A stretch of 10,895 nucleotides of DNA from Erythrobacter sp. CCH5-A1 (GTDB taxonomy: Bacteria > Pseudomonadota > Alphaproteobacteria > Sphingomonadales > Sphingomonadaceae). How positions within the stretch are numbered: the stretch's first letter is position 1; each line of letters starts with the position of its first letter. A program made the translations under genes and the position numbers. Below are positions 6,368 through 10,895 of the stretch, one piece after another. The stretch spans positions 1-10,895 of the forward strand of contig NZ_LSKQ01000222.1 of assembly GCF_001557115.1 (NCBI RefSeq), written 5' to 3'. The notes beneath the pieces were generated by a model that saw only the letters and a list, made by a program, of their open reading frames with translations, was not told where the DNA came from and did no database searches.

Positions 6368-8653
6368 ATGTTCGACACGAAAACCGTATCGCTGGAGTGG
6401 GGCGGAAAGACCCTCACTCTGGAAACCGGGCGCATTGCCCGTCAGGCCGATGGCGCGGTCCTCGCCACCTATGGCGAAACCGTGGTGCTGTGCGCTGTCA
6501 CCGCCGCCAAGTCGGTGAAGGAAGGGCAGGACTTCTTCCCGCTCACCGTCCACTATCAGGAAAAGTTCTCGGCCGCCGGGCGCATCCCGGGCGGCTTCTT
6601 CAAGCGTGAACGCGGCGCGACCGAGAAGGAAACGCTCACCAGCCGCCTGATCGACCGTCCGATCCGTCCGCTCTTCCCCGAAGGCTTCTACAACGAGATC
6701 AACGTGATCGCGCAGGTCCTGTCGTTCGACGGCGAGACCGAGGCCGATATCGTCGCGATGATCGCGGCCTCGGCGGCGCTGACCATCTCGGGCGTGCCCT
6801 TCATGGGCCCGATCGGCGCCGCGCGCGTCGGCTTCGTCGACGGCGAATACACGCTGAACCCGAAGCAGGACAAGGCGCTCGCCGAAGGCCGTCTCGACCT
6901 CGTGGTCGCCGCGACCGACAAGGCCGTGATGATGGTCGAATCCGAGGCCAAGGAACTGACCGAGGAAGAAATGCTCGGCGCCGTCATGTTCGCGCATGAC
7001 GAGATCCGCAAGGTGATCGGCGCGATCGTCGAACTCGCCGAGAAGGCCGCCAAGGATCCGTGGGATATCGACGTCAGCGACAACACCGCCGACATCAAGG
7101 CGAAGCTCAAGGAACTGGTCGGCGCGGATATTGCTGCTGCCTACAAGCTCACCGACAAGTCGGCGCGTTCCAACGCGCTGAACGAGGCGCGGGCCAAGGC
7201 CAAGGCGGCGTTTGCCGACGAAACCCCGCAGACCCAGATGGTCGCGATCAAGACCATGAAGAAGGTGGAAGCGGACATCGTGCGCACCGCCATCCTCAAG
7301 GAAGGCGCGCGCATCGACGGCCGCAAGCTCGATCAGGTCCGCCCGATCGAAGCCATCGTCGGCTTCCTGCCGCGCACCCACGGTTCGTCGCTCTTCACCC
7401 GCGGCGAGACGCAGGCGATCTGCACCACCACCTTGGGCACCAAGGACAGCGAGCAGATGATCGACGGGCTCGAGGGCCTCAGCTATTCGAGCTTCATGCT
7501 GCACTACAACTTCCCGCCCTATTCGGTCGGTGAAGTGGGCCGCTTCGGCGCGCCGGGTCGCCGCGAAGTCGGTCACGGCAAGCTCGCCTGGCGCGCGCTC
7601 AATCCCGTGCTGCCGAGCAAGGAAGACTTCCCCTACACCATCCGCGTGCTGTCGGACATCACCGAGTCGAACGGCTCGTCGTCGATGGCGACCGTGTGCG
7701 GCGGCTGTCTGTCGATGATGGATGCCGGCGTTCCGGTGAAGGCTCCGGTTTCGGGCATCGCCATGGGCCTGATCCTCGAAGGTGACGAATTCGCCGTCCT
7801 CTCGGACATTCTGGGCGATGAAGACCACCTCGGCGACATGGACTTCAAGGTTGCCGGGACCGCCGAAGGCATCACCACGATGCAGATGGACATCAAGGTC
7901 GCCGGCATCACGCAGGAGATCATGGCCAAGGCGCTCGAGCAGGCCAAGGCCGGCCGTCAGCACATCCTTGGCGAAATGGCCAAGGCGCTGACCGGTGCCC
8001 GCACCGAAGTCAGCAAGCACGCGCCGCGCATCGAGACGATCCAGATCGACAAGTCGAAGATCCGTGACGTCATCGGCACCGGCGGCAAGGTGATCCGCGA
8101 GATCGTCGCCGAAACCGGCGCCAAGGTCGACATCGACGATGAAGGCGTGATCAAGATCTCGTCCAGCAACCTCGACGAGATCGAAGCGGCGAAGAAGTGG
8201 ATCCTCGGCATCGTCGAGGAAGCCGAAGTCGGCAAGATCTACAACGGCAAGGTCGTCAACATCGTCGATTTCGGCGCCTTCGTGAACTTCATGGGCGGCA
8301 AGGACGGCCTCGTCCACGTCTCGGAAATGCGCAATGAGCGAGTCGAGAAGCCTACCGATGTCGTCTCCGAAGGCATGGAAGTGAAGGTCAAGGTCCTCGA
8401 GATCGACCAGCGCGGCAAGGTCCGCCTGTCGATGCGCGTGGTCGACCAGGAAACCGGCGAAGAGCTGGAGGACACCCGTCCGCCCCGCGAACCGCGCGAA
8501 CCGCGCGGTGATCGTGGCGACCGCGGCGATCGTCGCGGCCCCAAGGGCGGCGGGCGCGGCGGGGATCGCGGCGGGCGTGACCGCGGCGGCGACCGCGGCG
8601 GGCGCGAGCGTGACAGCGGTCCGGCCGGTCTGCCCGACTTCCTGAAGGACTAA
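6368..8653 (+). CDS. pnp: Polyribonucleotide nucleotidyltransferase (PNPase)
   Basis: PNPase degrades RNA 3' to 5' by phosphorolysis, releasing nucleoside diphosphates, and takes part in mRNA turnover. The 761-residue protein has the full family layout: a first RNase PH domain (starting [23 protein letters not shown]), a helical linker, and a second RNase PH domain with [16 protein letters not shown]. Asp486, Asp492 and Lys494 there fall on the catalytic residues known in E. coli. A KH domain (GTGG at 570-573) and an S1 domain (about 620-690) follow. The C-terminus is an Arg/Gly/Asp-rich tail (about 704-750) ending GLPDFLKD. The start is set by AGAAGGA at 6355-6361. An intrinsic terminator lies 25 nt after the stop. 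Expression may be autoregulated through the structured leader. Confidence 0.98.
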   Translation: MFDTKTVSLEWGGKTLTLETGRIARQADGAVLATYGETVVLCAVTAAKSVKEGQDFFPLTVHYQEKFSAAGRIPGGFFKRERGATEKETLTSRLIDRPIRPLFPEGFYNEINVIAQVLSFDGETEADIVAMIAASAALTISGVPFMGPIGAARVGFVDGEYTLNPKQDKALAEGRLDLVVAATDKAVMMVESEAKELTEEEMLGAVMFAHDEIRKVIGAIVELAEKAAKDPWDIDVSDNTADIKAKLKELVGADIAAAYKLTDKSARSNALNEARAKAKAAFADETPQTQMVAIKTMKKVEADIVRTAILKEGARIDGRKLDQVRPIEAIVGFLPRTHGSSLFTRGETQAICTTTLGTKDSEQMIDGLEGLSYSSFMLHYNFPPYSVGEVGRFGAPGRREVGHGKLAWRALNPVLPSKEDFPYTIRVLSDITESNGSSSMATVCGGCLSMMDAGVPVKAPVSGIAMGLILEGDEFAVLSDILGDEDHLGDMDFKVAGTAEGITTMQMDIKVAGITQEIMAKALEQAKAGRQHILGEMAKALTGARTEVSKHAPRIETIQIDKSKIRDVIGTGGKVIREIVAETGAKVDIDDEGVIKISSSNLDEIEAAKKWILGIVEEAEVGKIYNGKVVNIVDFGAFVNFMGGKDGLVHVSEMRNERVEKPTDVVSEGMEVKVKVLEIDQRGKVRLSMRVVDQETGEELEDTRPPREPREPRGDRGDRGDRRGPKGGGRGGDRGGRDRGGDRGGRERDSGPAGLPDFLKD

Positions 8654-8678
8654 TCGCCTCGAGAGAGGTATGAACAGG

Positions 8679-8715
8679 AGGCCGCCCGGAGCGATCCGGG
8701 CGGCCTTGCTTTTGG
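8679..8715 (+). terminator. Intrinsic terminator after pnp
   Basis: A perfect 12-bp stem (AGGCCGCCCGGA at 8679-8690 with its complement at 8695-8706) closed by a GCGA tetraloop is followed by TGCTTTTGG. This is a classic Rho-independent terminator for pnp. Its 3' arm ends only 19 nt before the ATG of the next gene. Confidence 0.88.
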
Positions 8716-8725
8716 ATTTGCACCG

Positions 8726-9406
8726 ATGCTCCAGCGCGAACTGATCGACACAACCCAGATCGAGGATGGCGTCACCCTCGAACTCTACACCCATGCCGGT
8801 CACTTCATGATCGTGATGGGCCGCAACGAGCTGATGAGCACGCGGATGCGCTTTTCCGAGGAGCAGCTCGCCGACCTCACGATCGACCGCCTCGGCAAGG
8901 CCAATGCGCGCATCCTGATCGGCGGCTACGGCATGGGTTTCACCTACCGCGCAGCCGCCGCCAAGCTGGGCGCCAAGGCGCAGATCGTGGTGGCCGAGAT
9001 TTCCGAGGCGATCATCGACTGGGCCAGGGGGCCGATGGCCGAACTGACGGGCGAGGGCCTCGCCGACCCGCGCCTCGACCTGAAAATCTGCGATGTTGCC
9101 GCCCTCATCGATGACGCGAACGACGGCACTTGCGCCAAATTCGATGCGATCCTGCTCGATGTCGACAATGGCCCCGACGGGATCGTGCGCGATGCCAACA
9201 ACCGGATCTATTCGCGCACCGGCCTTGCCAAGGCGCGGGACGCCTTGAAGCCGGGCGGCATTCTGGCGGTGTGGTCAGCCGGGCCCGACCCTGCTTTCCG
9301 CAAGCGGCTCTACGACACCGGACTCCAAGTCACCGAATGGAACGTTCGCTCGCGCCCGGGCAACAAGGGCGCGCATCACATCATCTGGTTCGCTCAAAAA
9401 TCATAA
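8726..9406 (+). CDS. Spermidine synthase-like / class I SAM-dependent methyltransferase-fold protein
   Basis: A 226-residue protein with a Rossmann-type SAM-binding fold, close in style to proteins often annotated as spermidine synthase. Seen: ILIGGYGMGF (residues 63-72, glycine-rich loop), VVAEISEAIIDWAR with the acidic Glu91 ending strand 2, CDVAAL (122-127), LLDVDNGPDG (143-152, at the place of the spermidine synthase D-x-x-D-P-x-G-P motif) and LKPGGILAVWS (175-184). It is shorter than true spermidine synthases, and its glycine motif is GGYGMG rather than GGGDG. I therefore do not claim aminopropyl transfer; the substrate is unknown. The ATG at 8726 is the first in frame; no good Shine-Dalgarno is seen, only GGATTT upstream. 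It starts just after the pnp terminator and overlaps the convergent DUF481 gene by 13 bp. Confidence 0.8.
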   Translation: MLQRELIDTTQIEDGVTLELYTHAGHFMIVMGRNELMSTRMRFSEEQLADLTIDRLGKANARILIGGYGMGFTYRAAAAKLGAKAQIVVAEISEAIIDWARGPMAELTGEGLADPRLDLKICDVAALIDDANDGTCAKFDAILLDVDNGPDGIVRDANNRIYSRTGLAKARDALKPGGILAVWSAGPDPAFRKRLYDTGLQVTEWNVRSRPGNKGAHHIIWFAQKS

Positions 9407-10350
9407 ATCAGCGTCACGCGGCTCAGCGTGTCGGTCTGCACCGCGCCCGGCGCCGGGTTGCTGTCGTATTCGAGCGCATAGGAAAACCGTGCCTTCAGCT
9501 TCTTGGCGATCGCCGCGTCGAGCCCGGTCACGAGGTCGATCGAGGTGTTGCGCGAATCGATGATCGCGACCGCCGAACCCCCGGTCTCGGCCACGGCGTT
9601 GGTGTCCTGCGTAAGCTTCAGACGATCGGTGATCTGCCAGTCGAAATCGAGCGCGAGGAGGCCGGCGATGCGGTCCTCGGTGCGCCCGTCGGTGAACTGG
9701 GTGAGGCGGTAGGCCGGGCCGGCCTTCACCGATAGCTGCACGGCCTTGCCCTTGATCGCCTGGTAGCCCATGCCCCCGGAGATCGCGTAGCGTGCATCGA
9801 AGCCCTGGAAGCGGTCGGCCTCGTACTGGGCGAGGGCATAGACGTAGAAATCGTCCGAGACCTTCACGTCGGGCTCGTAGCGGGCGAGGAACTGCTCGCG
9901 CGTGGTCACCCCGCTGGCGCGCTGGTAATCGGCGCGGCCGGTCAGGCGGTGGCGCCACTTGATCCCCTGCCGCTCGAGCGTGAGGCCCGCGGTGATGCCG
10001 GTGGTCGAGGTGTTGCCGGTCGACCGGAAGCCGCCGAGCTCGCCCTTGCCGCTCCAGTTGTCGAACACATCGGCCTCGCGCAGCGCGGCGAGGCGGGCTT
10101 CTTCCTCGGCCTTCTTGCGCGCGGCTAGCGCGGTGGTGAAGGTGGCGACGAGCGCGTCGATCTCGGCGGTGTCGGCCGGGTTGGTCGCCTTCGCGATGTC
10201 GGCGATGGTGCGCACCTTGGTCTCGTCGCCCGTGGCAATCGCGGCATCGATCATCGCGCGCACGGGCGCGGGCAGTTCGGCGAGGGCAGGCTGGGCGGCC
10301 CCGGCGAGCGCGGCGGCGATGGTGAAGCTGACGATCCGTCCCGCACTCAT
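9394..10350 (-). CDS. DUF481 outer-membrane beta-barrel protein
   Basis: A 318-residue exported protein of the DUF481 family (YdiY-like, sometimes called salt-induced outer-membrane protein); its function is not settled. A signal peptide is evident (about residues 1-24, cleavage after AQPALA). Next comes an Ala-rich helical segment with a charged stretch (ARKKAEEEARLAALREA, about 75-91). The barrel domain begins FDNWSGKGELGGFRSTGNTSTTGI and shows alternating amphipathic strands. It ends in LIYDF, the terminal Phe expected for BAM-dependent outer-membrane insertion. The start ATG at 10348-10350 is preceded at 7 nt by AGGGAG; the frame open to 10473 lacks this signal and would bury the signal peptide. 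The C-terminal codons lie inside the end of the convergent methyltransferase-like gene. Confidence 0.88.
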   Translation of the reverse strand: MSAGRIVSFTIAAALAGAAQPALAELPAPVRAMIDAAIATGDETKVRTIADIAKATNPADTAEIDALVATFTTALAARKKAEEEARLAALREADVFDNWSGKGELGGFRSTGNTSTTGITAGLTLERQGIKWRHRLTGRADYQRASGVTTREQFLARYEPDVKVSDDFYVYALAQYEADRFQGFDARYAISGGMGYQAIKGKAVQLSVKAGPAYRLTQFTDGRTEDRIAGLLALDFDWQITDRLKLTQDTNAVAETGGSAVAIIDSRNTSIDLVTGLDAAIAKKLKARFSYALEYDSNPAPGAVQTDTLSRVTLIYDF

Positions 10351-10376
10351 GGTAGCGCTCCCTTCGGCTCGACGCT

Positions 10377-10405
10377 CAATAGCGGCCAGCGGCGGGCGAG
10401 GGCAA
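10377..10405 (-). promoter_or_regulatory. Possible promoter of the DUF481 gene
   Basis: On the - strand, TTGCCC (10405-10400) and CTATTG (10382-10377) are separated by 17 nt and lie 27 nt before the start codon. The -35 element is fair and the -10 element poor. The -35 half overlaps a 13-bp palindrome at 10401-10413 that could serve as an operator. This is a guess from spacing and position. Confidence 0.22.
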
Positions 10406-10490
10406 GCCTTGCCGGGCGCGGGAGGCAGAAAACACTTTCCTACAGCACCTTGCCTGGCGCAGCCTGCATTCATGCCGATCAGCCGTCTTT

Positions 10491-10535
10491 TCTCCCCCGC
10501 ATCGCTCCCGTGGCAGGGAGCGTATGCGGAGGGGA
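10491..10535. repeat. Long imperfect hairpin
   Basis: CGCTCCC (10503-10509) pairs with GGGAGCG (10516-10522) around a 6-nt loop. The helix continues outward through CCGCA/TGCGG and further C-G pairs to about 10491/10535, with one small internal loop and one mismatch. On neither strand is the hairpin followed directly by a T tract, so it is not a standard intrinsic terminator. It could be a factor-dependent 3' end for gcrA, a leader structure of the DUF481 mRNA, or a small structured RNA. Confidence 0.6.
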
Positions 10536-10552
10536 CAAATTTGGCATTACAC

Positions 10553-10569
10553 TGTGTCTCATGTGTCTC
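10553..10569. repeat. Tandem 8-bp direct repeat TGTGTCTC
   Basis: TGTGTCTC occurs twice, separated by a single A (9-bp period). The first copy overlaps a small palindrome ACAC-T-GTGT (10549-10557). It lies upstream of the DUF481 gene and downstream of gcrA. Short direct repeats like this can be regulator half-sites, but two 8-bp copies may also be chance. Confidence 0.6.
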
Positions 10570-10624
10570 CTACGACAGCCTCGCGGGCACGAAGCTGAAC
10601 GGGGACATCGGCGAATCGGCGGCC

Positions 10625-10895
10625 CTAGCGGACGCGGGGACCACCGAAGGGCAGCGGCGGGGGCGGACGGCGCACGCCGCGCGGCAACTGGGCCTGATAG
10701 GCGCGGCCGCAATGCTCGACGCAATAGGGGAAGCCCGGGTTCACCTGCTCGCCGCAGAAGTGGAAGTCGGGTTCGCCCGGGTGACCCATCGGCCAGCGGC
10801 ACACCTTGTCCGACAGGTCGAGGAGGCTGGTCTTGCCGGCGATCTCGGGGCTCGGCTTGGCGGGCACGAGGCGGCGCGGCGGGGCAGGGGGGATC
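10625..10895 (-). CDS. gcrA: GcrA cell-cycle regulator, C-terminal part (5' end outside window)
   Basis: GcrA is an alphaproteobacterial transcription factor that acts with sigma-70 RNA polymerase at promoters often marked by CcrM methylation. About 89 C-terminal residues are visible; the frame is open to the window edge, and the GTG at 10865-10867 is probably internal because full GcrA has an N-terminal DNA-binding domain. The conserved C-terminal block is clear: CRWPMGHPGEPDFHFCGE, then NPGFPYCVEHCGRAYQ, with four cysteines and a histidine, matching the sigma-interacting region of the family. A Pro/Arg-rich low-complexity segment precedes it, and a Pro-rich tail (RRPPPPLPFGG) ends the protein. 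The stop is TAG at 10627-10625. It reads in the same direction as the DUF481 gene, 274 nt away, so cotranscription is uncertain. Confidence 0.9.
   Translation of the reverse strand, partial: IPPAPPRRLVPAKPSPEIAGKTSLLDLSDKVCRWPMGHPGEPDFHFCGEQVNPGFPYCVEHCGRAYQAQLPRGVRRPPPPLPFGGPRVR

Larger units (their letters stand above)
10351..10624. other. Intergenic region between gcrA and the DUF481 gene
   Basis: 274 nt without a supported gene between two genes read in the - direction. It holds a long imperfect hairpin (10491-10535), a tandem TGTGTCTC repeat (10553-10569), a 13-bp palindrome GGCAAG-C-CTTGCC (10401-10413) and a weak promoter-like pair for the DUF481 gene (10377-10405). One GANTC site (10613-10617), the CcrM methylation motif in alphaproteobacteria, lies just past the gcrA stop. 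Open frames crossing this region look like shadows of GC-rich sequence. Confidence 0.5.

Noticed and set aside
8670..8744. A 24-codon mini-ORF starting ATG at 8670 and running through the pnp terminator into the start of the spermidine synthase-like gene.
   Set aside because: The purine run before it (GAGAGAGG, 8661-8668) is too close to the ATG for a good ribosome binding site, and the coded residues mostly reflect the terminator stem. A leader peptide cannot be excluded but is not supported.
6353..8803. An 816-residue open frame on the - strand covering all of pnp.
   Set aside because: It is the codon-phase shadow of a highly expressed high-GC gene. The translation is rich in repetitive Asp/Ala/Arg/His patterns, has no recognisable domain, and pnp on the other strand is unambiguous.
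10546..10551. TGTAAT on the - strand as a -10 element (five of six consensus bases).
   Set aside because: No -35-like hexamer is found at 15-19 nt spacing and there is no extended -10 TG, so a promoter call is not justified.
10479..10802. A 107-residue - strand frame crossing the gcrA C-terminus and the intergenic hairpin.
   Set aside because: It overlaps the conserved gcrA frame in another phase and consists of Arg/Pro/Leu-rich shadow sequence.

Overview
The window is a chromosomal stretch of high-GC alphaproteobacterial DNA. The most likely source is the order Sphingomonadales (Erythrobacter/Sphingomonas-like). The evidence is a GcrA-type cell-cycle regulator, which is an alphaproteobacterial protein, together with the gene set infB-rbfA-truB-rpsO-pnp and the character of the proteins. 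The genus is an inference from protein style, not from a database search.

Layout. (1) Positions 1-3745, + strand: a tightly packed cluster of infB (5' end cut off by the window), a hotdog-fold PaaI-like thioesterase, a DUF1697 protein and rbfA. The junctions are 4-nt overlap, 1-nt overlap and 4-nt gap, which suggests one coupled transcript. (2) Positions 3742-4320, - strand: a secreted YceI-family protein whose stop codon overlaps that of rbfA. (3) Positions 4401-6190, + strand: tdk (type II thymidine kinase), truB and rpsO, with tdk and truB overlapping as ATGA. (4) Positions 6191-6367: a structured rpsO-pnp intercistronic region with a perfect 10-bp stem, a second strong hairpin and a third hairpin just before the pnp ribosome binding site. 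(5) Positions 6368-8653: pnp, ending in an Arg/Gly-rich tail and followed by a clear intrinsic terminator. (6) Positions 8726-9406: a spermidine synthase-like/class I methyltransferase-fold protein. (7) Positions 9394-10350, - strand: a DUF481 outer-membrane barrel protein, overlapping the previous gene tail to tail by 13 bp. (8) Positions 10351-10624: an intergenic region with a large hairpin and a short tandem repeat. (9) Positions 10625-10895, - strand: the C-terminal part of gcrA, cut off by the right edge.

Functionally this is mainly the conserved translation/RNA-metabolism neighbourhood: initiation factor IF2, 30S maturation factor RbfA, tRNA pseudouridine-55 synthase, ribosomal protein S15 and the exoribonuclease PNPase. 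Small accessory genes are inserted into it (thioesterase, DUF1697, YceI, Tdk). I saw no mobile elements, CRISPR arrays, tRNA or rRNA genes, and nothing that I can honestly call a new biological system. The points most worth a second look are the rpsO-pnp leader structure, the uncharacterised genes coupled to infB, the terminator lying only 19 nt before the spermidine synthase-like gene, and the unexplained hairpin between gcrA and the DUF481 gene.
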